A stretch of 64,000 nt of DNA, taken from an uncultured Methanosarcinales archaeon (GTDB lineage Archaea > Halobacteriota > Methanosarcinia > Methanotrichales > Methanotrichaceae). The notes under the pieces are model-generated. The model was not told where the DNA came from. It did no database searches and saw only the letters and a program-made list of their open reading frames with translations. A program made the position numbers and the translations under genes. The stretch covers positions 215,087 to 279,086 of the forward strand of contig CAIQHB010000080.1 in assembly GCA_903871465.1 (NCBI GenBank), read 5' to 3'. Shown piece by piece: positions 51,203-58,670 of this stretch. Each line of letters starts with the position of its first letter. Position 1 is the stretch's first letter.

Positions 51203-52165
51203 CTATTCCTTCGGTGCCGTCTCTCGCCGTCTGGTGAAGCGATCCCAGTTCCAGGGCTCGTCTAAAACCTTGACCTCCACAGATTTGATGCCGTGCAGAC
51301 CCTCCACCCGACGCCGGACCTGCTCTGTGAGATGGCTCACCATAGGACAGGCCTGGCTGGTCAGCACCATGTCCACTTCCACCGTATCGTCGTCTGATAT
51401 TATTATCTCCTTGATCAGTCCCAGGTCTACGATATCTATTCCCACCTCAGGATCAAGTACATCCCGCAACGCTTCTCGGATCTGCTCTTCCCGTGCCAGC
51501 TTCGCCATGAGCTTCTCCGTCACGGGTCCTGGCAGAGCTTTTTCCATGGAGCGCAGCCTCTCTTCCAGCCTGTTTTGTCTGTCCAGCAGCCTGCTGACGA
51601 CACGCAGCATGGGGTCGGGAAGATTGGCATAGTTCAGGTCCGTCCCTGTAGCAGGACACTCCGGCTCGGCGATCCTTCCCGGGACACCTACAACCGTTGC
51701 TCCTGGGGGGACAGACCGCACCACCACAGAGCCTGCGCCGATCTTGGCACCTTTTCCCACTATTATCGGACCGAGGATGATGGAGCCCGAGCCGATTACT
51801 ACTCCGTCCTCAATGGTGGGGTGGCGCTTGACCTTGTCCAGGCTGGTCCCACCCAGGACAGTGCCCATGTACATCAATACGTCGTCTCCCACCTCTGCCG
51901 TCTCACCTATGACCACGCCCATTCCATGATCGATGAAGAAGCGCTTGCCTATTTTTGCGCCGGGATGAATCTCCACGCCGGTCAGGAAGCGGGAGATATG
52001 GGAGTTCAGCCGGGCGAGAAGGAAGAGCTTATGATTCCAAAGAAAGTGGGATATCCTGTGCATCCAGAGGGCATGCAGGCCCGGATAGCAGGTTACGACC
52101 TCCAGGGTAGATCTGGCGGCAGGATCCTTGGCAAAGACGGTCTGGATGTCTTCTGTAATGCTCAT
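51203..52165 (-). CDS. cysE: Serine O-acetyltransferase fused to a MIP18/DUF59 domain
   Basis: Residues 1-175 are a CysE-type left-handed beta-helix acetyltransferase that makes O-acetylserine for cysteine synthesis: [52 protein letters not shown] and the hexapeptide repeats [26 protein letters not shown] coiled linker (about 190-220) leads to a DUF59/MIP18 domain (about 225-305: [26 protein letters not shown]...[10 protein letters not shown]) with the conserved DPE and the Cys of TSQACP, a domain that helps assemble Fe-S clusters. The fusion joins cysteine synthesis to cluster assembly. The stop is followed by the Cys-rich regulator gene on the same strand. Confidence 0.92.
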   Translation of the reverse strand: MSITEDIQTVFAKDPAARSTLEVVTCYPGLHALWMHRISHFLWNHKLFLLARLNSHISRFLTGVEIHPGAKIGKRFFIDHGMGVVIGETAEVGDDVLMYMGTVLGGTSLDKVKRHPTIEDGVVIGSGSIILGPIIVGKGAKIGAGSVVVRSVPPGATVVGVPGRIAEPECPATGTDLNYANLPDPMLRVVSRLLDRQNRLEERLRSMEKALPGPVTEKLMAKLAREEQIREALRDVLDPEVGIDIVDLGLIKEIIISDDDTVEVDMVLTSQACPMVSHLTEQVRRRVEGLHGIKSVEVKVLDEPWNWDRFTRRRETAPKE

Positions 52166-52300
52166 TTTGGATGACCTCGAAGAGTCTTGATAGGAAACCA
52201 GGCTCTTGAAACCTTGCTCTTATTTTTGGCAACCAAGCCATCTATTTCATTCCATCACAATTGTTAATTAATCGGAATATATAAAGATTGCCAAAGGTCG

Positions 52301-53023
52301 TTATCCTCTGGTTATCCTCTCCGCCCCCACATGGGCACGCCGCAGCTCTGGCACATCTCCCCACAGCGCCATCTCCAGACCCCGAATCACTAATGCCCCA
52401 TCGATTCCCGGCCGGTCGATAGCCTGGAAGCACTCCTGCAGCGGCCCCGTTGCTCCCACCGCATTCCCAAGAGCAGTGGCTGCAGCATCAGCCAGGGCCG
52501 CGTCCTCTGCGATAACCATGGCCGCATCTGCCGAGCCAAAAGAGATGGACGGGCCAACCGTTCCGGAGCTGGTGCAGATGCCTATAGGTTTGCAGCGCGC
52601 CGGAAGCTCAAAGGCCAGATCTCGAATCGGTGAGCTTCCTGCGTATATACCGACTTTTATGGGCTGGTCGTTCAGGATGCAGATATCTCCGCCGTTATCG
52701 ACAACGGCATAAGTCGCACCCGCCTCCATCATCGCCAGGACGGCGAACTTGGCGATGACTCCCGCAACCGACGCCATCGGACCGATGCCAAAGACGGTGC
52801 AGCATTCGATCATCTGTTTCACAATATCAGGGGCATCATCGGCCTCTGAATCGTAAGGGTCCAGAGTGAGCATGAAGAAGGGATCTTTCCTTATATAATC
52901 CTCCAGATAGGAGCGCTGCATCCTTATTGACTCTTTGGCGGCATAGATGTGCCTCTTCTCGCGTGCGGTTATGGTGACAATGGTCTCCATCAGCTGGAAA
53001 TGCTCACGCAATATCTCCGTCAT
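52301..53023 (-). CDS. UPF0280 family protein (ApbE-like fold)
   Basis: A 240-residue protein of the COG2122/UPF0280 family, structurally related to ApbE flavin transferases. Diagnostic blocks are FGIGPMASVAGVIAKFAVLAMMEAGATYAVVDNGGDI, CTSSGTVGPSISFGSADAAMVIAEDAALADAAATALGN. These proteins are common in methanogens and their function is not established. The gene is alone, with a 45-base gap to hflX upstream and 135 bases to cysE downstream; no shared operon is obvious. Confidence 0.9.
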   Translation of the reverse strand: MTEILREHFQLMETIVTITAREKRHIYAAKESIRMQRSYLEDYIRKDPFFMLTLDPYDSEADDAPDIVKQMIECCTVFGIGPMASVAGVIAKFAVLAMMEAGATYAVVDNGGDICILNDQPIKVGIYAGSSPIRDLAFELPARCKPIGICTSSGTVGPSISFGSADAAMVIAEDAALADAAATALGNAVGATGPLQECFQAIDRPGIDGALVIRGLEMALWGDVPELRRAHVGAERITRG

Positions 53024-53068
53024 GAATCAGGCCAACGTATCAGATCTCGGTCGAATTCGGCAACAAGC

Positions 53069-54319
53069 TCAATCCTTCGCCTGTGAATCCGAACTCTCTA
53101 TTTTGAGCCTGGCAACAGCTTCACCTTTTCCCCGCAATTTCACCACCAGCTCCTCGCCATAGCTCACACTCAAAAGCTCTGCAGTTTCATAAAGCCGGGA
53201 TAGCCGGCTTAATCCCTCGGAGGTGTTAGGCAGCCTTATCTGATACTCCTGCAAAGGCTGAAGCCGCTGGTAGATACATTCTTTCAACTCCACCAGGCCT
53301 GATCCGGAAAACGCAGAGACCATCACGGGATTCGGAGCCAGATCACGGATCAACTCTTCCTTCATCGAGGCTTCGCCCTCACTCAGCCGGTCAACTTTGT
53401 TGAGAACGGTAACAATGGGTGCGGTAACCTGGCAGTCCCAGAGGGCTTTGTGGGATGCGACCATCTTGCTATGCAGCAGCTCGGCGGGATCGCTCAAGTC
53501 TGCCACCAAGAGGACGAGATCCGCCTCTGCGATCTCGGAAAGGGTAGTATGGAAAGCCTTGATGAGAAAGTGCGGCAGATCGTCGATGAAGCCCACCGTG
53601 TCCGTAAGCAAGACCCTGCGGCCTTTGATCTCCAGGGCCCTCGTAGTTGGCGAGAGAGTGGTAAAGGGTTGATCTTGAGCCTCAACTCCAGAACCGGTGA
53701 GGGCATTGAGCAGAGTGCTCTTGCCGGCGTTGGTGTAGCCTGCAAGAGCTACAAGATCGAAACCCTGTTCTCTTCTCTTCTGCCGTCTGTCCTCGCTCAT
53801 TGTCTCCACGTCTTTCAGTTCCGATTTTATCTTGGCCATCCTTCCACGGATGTCGTGGTACATCGACTGCTCGTAAGCACCGGCGCCACGAAAGCCCGGC
53901 TGCTCACCGCGCGTCTTCAGGGCGAGCTCACTGCGAACCTGAGGCGCATCATAACTGAGCCGGGCCAGATCAACCTGCAACTTGGCCTCGCGCGTGGACG
54001 CACGGGAGGCAAATATCTCCAAAATAAGATTGAATCTATCGAGAACCTGCGCCGAAAACTCGCTTCTTATGTTAAAGACCTGACTAGGGCTAAGCGGATT
54101 GTAAAATATCAGTTTTGTTGGATGGTAACTCTGAGCCTCGGCGATCTTTCCCATTCCTATCTGGAAGCGGTGGTCCCTTTCCCGACGCTGTTTGATCTCC
54201 GCTAAAACCTTGTATCCAGCAGCTTTTGCCAGGCCCCGCAATTCATCCATCTTATAAGGGTCCGGGGACTTACTGGGGTTCTCACGCATAAGCAGGACAG
54301 CGGTCTTTTCTTCATTCAT
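53069..54319 (-). CDS. hflX: GTPase HflX
   Basis: Ribosome-associated GTPase that can split stalled ribosomes. The N-terminal HflX domain (QIGMGKIAEAQSYHPTKLIFYNPLSPSQVFNI; LQVDLARLSYDAPQV) and the coiled segment lead to the G domain: P-loop GYTNAGKST (residues 194-202, Lys200), G2 TLSPTTR, G3 DTVGF and G4 NKVD. A C-terminal extension of about 50 residues follows the G domain. The start overlaps the stop of the upstream gene by 4 bases (ATGA). With the Vms1-like protein elsewhere in the window it points to active ribosome rescue. Confidence 0.95.
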   Translation of the reverse strand: MNEEKTAVLLMRENPSKSPDPYKMDELRGLAKAAGYKVLAEIKQRRERDHRFQIGMGKIAEAQSYHPTKLIFYNPLSPSQVFNIRSEFSAQVLDRFNLILEIFASRASTREAKLQVDLARLSYDAPQVRSELALKTRGEQPGFRGAGAYEQSMYHDIRGRMAKIKSELKDVETMSEDRRQKRREQGFDLVALAGYTNAGKSTLLNALTGSGVEAQDQPFTTLSPTTRALEIKGRRVLLTDTVGFIDDLPHFLIKAFHTTLSEIAEADLVLLVADLSDPAELLHSKMVASHKALWDCQVTAPIVTVLNKVDRLSEGEASMKEELIRDLAPNPVMVSAFSGSGLVELKECIYQRLQPLQEYQIRLPNTSEGLSRLSRLYETAELLSVSYGEELVVKLRGKGEAVARLKIESSDSQAKD

Positions 54320-54693
54320 CGATTATTATCTTCTCCCGGCTCAATAATAAGCCTTCGTCCTGCCACCGATATATGATGGGCCATCTCTATCAACGTCCTC
54401 TCAGCTATGGTCTCAGGATATTTGAAATCTCTTCCCAGGATGCTTCTAACCCTCCAGATCTCCTGGTTGTAGAAGTCACCGGATTCTGCGACAATTATTC
54501 CGGGAAGGCACATGCATGCCCCGCAGATGAAGTCGGCCACGACATTGAGGTCCAGGGTCTCGGCCTCGCTAGGCATGATCCTGACCGTATGAATCTTCTC
54601 AACAAAATTGGGAGACACCCGAGCCGAGACGACGGCGCAGACCATTTTGTACCTGCCCCGCACAGCATGTCGGCCCGAGATGTCAATTGCCAC
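54316..54693 (-). CDS. Archaeal conserved protein (DUF2209-like)
   Basis: A 125-residue protein, probably of the archaeal DUF2209 family with an RNase H-like beginning: AIDISGRHAVRGRYKMVCAVVSARVSPNFVEKI. The first strand with Asp and the repeat of hydrophobic strands suggest a small alpha/beta domain; two cysteines (CGACMC) lie in the middle. The start is GTG 54693, without a strong RBS. It overlaps hflX by 4 bases, so the two are co-translated. The family has no known function and my assignment to it is from memory of pattern. Confidence 0.65.
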   Translation of the reverse strand: MAIDISGRHAVRGRYKMVCAVVSARVSPNFVEKIHTVRIMPSEAETLDLNVVADFICGACMCLPGIIVAESGDFYNQEIWRVRSILGRDFKYPETIAERTLIEMAHHISVAGRRLIIEPGEDNNR

Positions 54694-54740
54694 GATGTCT
54701 ATCTATTCAACCCCTGGGCCTTGTATTGCAAATTTGATCC

Positions 54741-55373
54741 TCATCCAAGAATAGCGTGATGATCCACGATCATCGCTGCCTCGTCCCGGGTTAAGCCTGC
54801 ACCCATAGCGATCTGTTTAGCTCGCTGGCTGTCGATGAGGTCATCAGGCGCATGCGTGTCCGTATCCACCACCATCTTTGCTTTGGCCAGGCTCGCCAGG
54901 CGCGCCACGTGGCCGTTGGTGATATTATGGCCCGATCGGGATGTGATCTCCAGGCAGACATCATTCTCCCTGGCCAGTTCTGCTTCCTCCAGGGTGATGA
55001 AGCCGGGATGGGCGAGAATATCCACCCTCGCCTCCAGGGCAGCACGATTGGTTCCCGGCCGGACGGGCTCTACAGGCGTCTCGCCATGCACGACTACGAT
55101 CTCGGCACCGAGCTTGCGGGCCAGAATTGCCAGCGGCCCGATCTTCTCAGGGGGAACATGAGTGATCTCTACGCCCACCAGAACTCTGATATCCAAAACG
55201 TCCTCCAGATATTTGGCTTTAGAGACCGAGGCTAGGACGTGCTCGATATTGGTATAGTCCACATGATCGGTTATGCCTATGGCCGTATAGCCCAGAACCT
55301 CTGCCCGGCGAACCAGCTCACTGGGGATGAGCTCGCCATCGCTGAAAATGGTGTGAGTGTGCAGATCGATCAT
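54741..55373 (-). CDS. PHP-domain phosphoesterase (histidinol-phosphatase-like)
   Basis: A 210-residue PHP metal-dependent hydrolase. The four PHP motifs are visible: DLHTHTIFSDGE (residues 3-14), ITDHVD, a Glu/His pair (GVEITH and VVHGE) and the C-terminal DTDTHAPDD, with HPGF between. Substrates of small archaeal PHP proteins include histidinol phosphate, nucleotides and sugar phosphates; the exact one is unknown. It is followed by the DUF2209-hflX pair on the same strand after about 48 bases and preceded by SRP19 after the same distance. Confidence 0.9.
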   Translation of the reverse strand: MIDLHTHTIFSDGELIPSELVRRAEVLGYTAIGITDHVDYTNIEHVLASVSKAKYLEDVLDIRVLVGVEITHVPPEKIGPLAILARKLGAEIVVVHGETPVEPVRPGTNRAALEARVDILAHPGFITLEEAELARENDVCLEITSRSGHNITNGHVARLASLAKAKMVVDTDTHAPDDLIDSQRAKQIAMGAGLTRDEAAMIVDHHAILG

Positions 55374-55421
55374 ATACTCCGGCTGAGACTCGTTTGAGTA
55401 TTAAGCATTTCTCTTCAGACT

Positions 55422-55745
55422 CTATTGATATTTTTTCTTGCCCTGATAACCATGCTTCTTATATTTTACTTTCAGAGAACCCGCGATTCTCTTCAAGATG
55501 GCGGATTTAGGGCCGTTTTTTGCCACAAGTATTCTTCCCGCGGACTCTGCCTGGTGCCAGCACTTAGGGTGCAACTTTTCGCGCTCGATCTCCGGCTTAA
55601 GACCGGATCTGATCGATGCCGAGATTATCATATCCAGGTCGGGCTCATTGACAGCGTCTTTAAGTGAAACCATCCGGCCCTCGACCCTGGAGCGGGCGGC
55701 ATCAAAATATATGGGCCAGATTACAAATTTGTCCTTCTCAGGCAT
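55422..55745 (-). CDS. srp19: Signal recognition particle 19 kDa protein
   Basis: Binds helices 6 and 8 of SRP RNA so that SRP54 can join. The family pattern FVIWPIYFDAARSRVEGRMVSLKDAVNEP, IRSGLKPEIEREKLHPKCWHQAESAGRILV and the basic C-terminal KVKYKKHGYQGKKKYQ is complete in 107 residues. It is the first gene of the minus-strand run SRP19, PHP protein, DUF2209, hflX and is divergent from nifB. Confidence 0.95.
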   Translation of the reverse strand: MPEKDKFVIWPIYFDAARSRVEGRMVSLKDAVNEPDLDMIISASIRSGLKPEIEREKLHPKCWHQAESAGRILVAKNGPKSAILKRIAGSLKVKYKKHGYQGKKKYQ

Positions 55746-55874
55746 AGACTGCAGTCTTGTCGGGCATCCTTAAAGATTCTTCGTCTTAATTCGGGGCAAC
55801 TTTTCTCCGATACGCAAGTCTTTTAGCTATGTTGGGCCATAATTGCGAGCTAGAACAACCGTGGAGTTCCAGTA

Positions 55875-56783
55875 ATGAGCCAAGATACATTTCCCGTTGC
55901 CAATGTCGGTGGAAAGGAGATTCCATACGACCCAGAACAGCTCCGAAGGATTCAGGAGCACCCGTGTTTCAGCGAGAAGGCATGCCACGCCTTTGGCAGA
56001 ATGCATCTGGCGGTGGCCCCCAAGTGCAATATCCAGTGCAAATACTGCGTGCGGGACTTCGACTGCGTGAACGAATCACGGCCTGGTGTGACCAGCCAGG
56101 TTCTGTTACCCGAAGAGGCTCTGGAGCGAGTGGACCAGGTTCTGGAGAAGTACCACTACATCAAAGTAGTAGCAGTAGCGGGACCAGGAGAGCCGTTAGC
56201 CAATGAGGAGACCTTTGAGACCTTGCGCCTTGTTGGTCAGAAGTATCCTAACATCATACTCTGTATCAGCACCAACGGCCTGCTTCTGCCCGACAAGATC
56301 CAGGAGCTTGACCGTCTAGGCGTCTGCAACATCACCGTTACCATGAATGCCATAGACCCGGAGATCGGCCAGCAGATCTATGAGTATGTGAACTATCGCG
56401 GAAAGAGATATGAAGGCCTGGAGGCGGCGACGCTCCTACGCGACCATCAGCTCAAAGGCATTGAAGAGGCCCTCAAGCTCAAGAAGATCGTGAAGGTCAA
56501 TACAGTTCTTATCCCCGGCGTTAATGATAAGCATGTCTTCGACATCGCCCGTAAGATAAAGTCCATGGGTGTCTTCATTCATAATGTCATGCCCCTCATT
56601 CCCCAGTACAAGTTTGCGCACATCAAACCACCATCGCCTGAGGAGAAGCGAAAGATCCAGGAAGAACTGGGCACAATCATCAAGCAGATGAAGCATTGCC
56701 GGCAGTGCCGCTCCGATGCCATAGGACGGTTGGGATGCGATGTACAACAGGAGTTCCAGAGCAGAACGAAAGAGCAGGCTTAG
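55875..56783 (+). CDS. nifB: NifB, radical SAM FeMo-cofactor precursor synthase
   Basis: Radical SAM enzyme that fuses two 4Fe-4S clusters with carbide and sulfite into NifB-co, the core of FeMo-co. The N-terminal HPCFSEKACHAFGRMHLAVAPKCNIQCKYC holds the SAM-cluster cysteines Cys51, Cys55 and Cys58, followed by RDFDCVNESRPGVTS, AGPGEPL and the C-terminal CRQCRSDAIGRLGCD for an extra cluster. There is no NifX-like C-terminal domain, as usual for methanogens. GGAG precedes ATG 55875. No nifHDK genes are in the window, so it may serve nitrogenase elsewhere or a methanogen-specific cluster. Confidence 0.95.
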   Translation: MSQDTFPVANVGGKEIPYDPEQLRRIQEHPCFSEKACHAFGRMHLAVAPKCNIQCKYCVRDFDCVNESRPGVTSQVLLPEEALERVDQVLEKYHYIKVVAVAGPGEPLANEETFETLRLVGQKYPNIILCISTNGLLLPDKIQELDRLGVCNITVTMNAIDPEIGQQIYEYVNYRGKRYEGLEAATLLRDHQLKGIEEALKLKKIVKVNTVLIPGVNDKHVFDIARKIKSMGVFIHNVMPLIPQYKFAHIKPPSPEEKRKIQEELGTIIKQMKHCRQCRSDAIGRLGCDVQQEFQSRTKEQA

Positions 56784-57236
56784 GGCTTGACGCTAAATAA
56801 TTCATCCAATTTTTTAGATTGGGATATAGTTACACGAGGTTCTATGGAATAATTCCAAACGGGATATAATTCATGCAACCTAATTTTTAATAATTGTGAC
56901 ATATCTTCATCCAATATCTAATCCCAGTTTCATAATCCCGTTCATCTAATCGAGCCGCGATTCTTAGCCCCTTCTTTGTCTTGGTCGATCCGATTGGCTT
57001 GAGGAGGATCATCTGATGGCGGGCGGAAGTGAGTCAAGGGATAGATCCACCCCAACAATTTCATAAAATTGGTTTAATTATAATAATCGGGTGCCAGGGA
57101 TTTGATTACACAACGATCTGTAGAATTTTATATAGATATAGCTTATCACATGTTAATATTTTGATACCAAAAGCTTTTTATTTAATAACATTCTTTTAGA
57201 GCTGGAGCTGCAAAACGAGGATTCAAAAAAAAAAAA
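56784..57236. other. AT-rich intergenic region after nifB
   Basis: No confident gene. A short hairpin CCAAT-TTTTTAG-ATTGG (56807-56823) follows nifB and could terminate it. At 57001-57066 a strong GGAGGATC precedes a 16-codon frame, too short to judge. The region ends in a run of 13 A (57225-57237). Confidence 0.45.
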
Positions 57237-57356
57237 ATGATCGATGATAATGTAGAAAAGATGCCTGATGTCAAGGAGACGAAGGCCGAGGCAGGGAAAA
57301 AGACGGAACATGCCCAAACAGGAGCGCAAAAGGCGAAAACCTCGCCCAGGAAATAA
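57237..57356 (+). CDS. Possible 39-residue Lys/Glu-rich peptide
   Basis: ATG 57237 closes a long A run and opens a 39-residue frame ending PRK. The peptide (MIDDNVEKMPDVKETKAEAG, then Lys, Thr and Gln rich) looks disordered and basic towards the end. GAGG at 57217-57220 is 16 bases upstream, farther than usual, and the A run may vary in length. It resembles in style the charged frame at 13704. Confidence 0.3.
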   Translation: MIDDNVEKMPDVKETKAEAGKKTEHAQTGAQKAKTSPRK

Positions 57357-57524
57357 GATGGCCCGGACATTAAATAAAAAATAAACAAAATATATAAATA
57401 ATCAGGCAATTTGGAGATGGGATTCAAAAGATTTTGACATTCTTTCGCCATCTGCCTGTCCCCCTCCTTATTTGAGGTTGTTTAGAAATCAATGAAACCA
57501 GTTTAAGCAATAGTAGGTGTTAAA

Positions 57525-58412
57525 ATGAAGTATAGCAAAATTCTGCTTGTCCTAATGGTACTCGTCAGCCTTGCGTTTCAGGCATGCGCCGTACCGGTAA
57601 GTTCGAACCACAATTCAAGCATCACAATGGGTAACGGATCAAACAAGACAACGGTATCCAGCGGATCTAAAATCGCAATGGGATCTAACGGATCAAATAG
57701 CACAACGGTATCCGACGGATCTAAAATCACAATGGAATCCAGCGGATTAAACAAGACAATGGTGTCCAATGAATCGAACATCATTGCGGAATCCAGCGGA
57801 CTAAACAAAACAACGGAGTCCCATAGATCAAACGACACAATGGGATCCCATGGAGATTACCTTAACCCTAACATGGGCCAAGTGGACAGCTTCCCCTGGT
57901 ACACCACTGGTGGTTCCTTCTACAGCCATTCGTACAGCGACTCAATGTTCTCACCTTTCAGAGAATATTATATAACTTCCGGCATACCTGTGATAGGTGG
58001 GATATTCAGCAATCCGACCAAGTTCGATATAGTGAAGAGAACTCCATCCATGGTATACTACGGCACCGGCCAAGCATTGCCATACACTCAATATGTATCT
58101 ACAATGCCTTCCAATACCAATGACCTCTGGGTCCAGGGAGCAACAAACTGGGCACAGTATGTGGTAACTCCAGTAGGAACCTGGATACAGTTGGTCGCCA
58201 ATGCACCCTTGGGAGGGTCAGCGGGCGTCTATGAGATCGTTCAGACAGATACAAGCACTGTAAAGTATAGTACATATCAGTTCAACCAGGGTTACAATAC
58301 CATGAACTTCAATGCCGACCAGGTTGGGAGACACATGCTCTACTTTGTCGTGAACAACCAGCCCAGCAACGTGGTTGTTGTGGATGTTTTTACCCAGACA
58401 ACAACAGGGTGA
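57525..58412 (+). CDS. Secreted YYG/WVQGA family protein with N-terminal repeats (paralogue 2)
   Basis: A 295-residue exported protein. Signal peptide MKYSKILLVLMVLVSLAFQACAVPVS; AGGTG precedes ATG 57525. Residues 30-105 form a degenerate Ser/Asn/Thr repeat of about 12 residues (GSNKTTVSSGSKI, GSNSTTVSDGSKI, GLNKTMVSNESNI), rich in sequons. The shared domain follows: WYTTGGSFYSHSYSDSMFSPF, TPSMVYYGTGQALPYTQYVST, LWVQGATNWAQYVVTPVGTW, NQGYNTMNFNADQVGRHMLYF and NQPSNVVVVDVF. The gene at 62906 is a close relative (over 70 percent identical in the shared domain) and 12617 a distant one. No known function; likely a cell-surface protein. Confidence 0.75.
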   Translation: MKYSKILLVLMVLVSLAFQACAVPVSSNHNSSITMGNGSNKTTVSSGSKIAMGSNGSNSTTVSDGSKITMESSGLNKTMVSNESNIIAESSGLNKTTESHRSNDTMGSHGDYLNPNMGQVDSFPWYTTGGSFYSHSYSDSMFSPFREYYITSGIPVIGGIFSNPTKFDIVKRTPSMVYYGTGQALPYTQYVSTMPSNTNDLWVQGATNWAQYVVTPVGTWIQLVANAPLGGSAGVYEIVQTDTSTVKYSTYQFNQGYNTMNFNADQVGRHMLYFVVNNQPSNVVVVDVFTQTTTG

Positions 58413-58670
58413 ATGAATCTCGTGCATACAATATCTTAGTAGTATTGCATCACGGAGACTAAAATACAAGATTGATGGCAGCTAGGTTTCGGCATTCGAG
58501 GCTCAATGCCATCAATCTTGCATCTCTCTTTAAGCCTTTTTTAGATTCTCCTTGTCGCAAGGATAGATAATATTTATATTCCATAATATCATTTCATAAG
58601 AATGTACTATAGAAGAATTCTCCAACTGGAATCTGGAAATGAATTCAATTGAATGCAAGAGGATGATGAA
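58413..58670. promoter_or_regulatory. Region between paralogue 2 and the M13 peptidase
   Basis: AT-rich sequence with TTTATATTCCATAATATC near 58573-58590 that would serve as the M13 promoter. A T-containing stretch after 58412 may terminate the preceding gene. A short inverted pair (GATTGATGGCA at 58470-58480 and TGCCATCAATC at 58507-58517) can form a 10-bp hairpin, a plausible terminator or attenuator. Confidence 0.5.

Noticed and set aside
57016..57066. 16-codon frame behind a strong GGAGGATC
   Set aside because: Too short to judge; no homologue or repeat of it in the window.
57182..57451. Hydrophobic 89-codon minus-strand frame
   Set aside because: Its Phe run is the reverse of the poly-A tract and it overlaps the likelier plus-strand small frame; no RBS.
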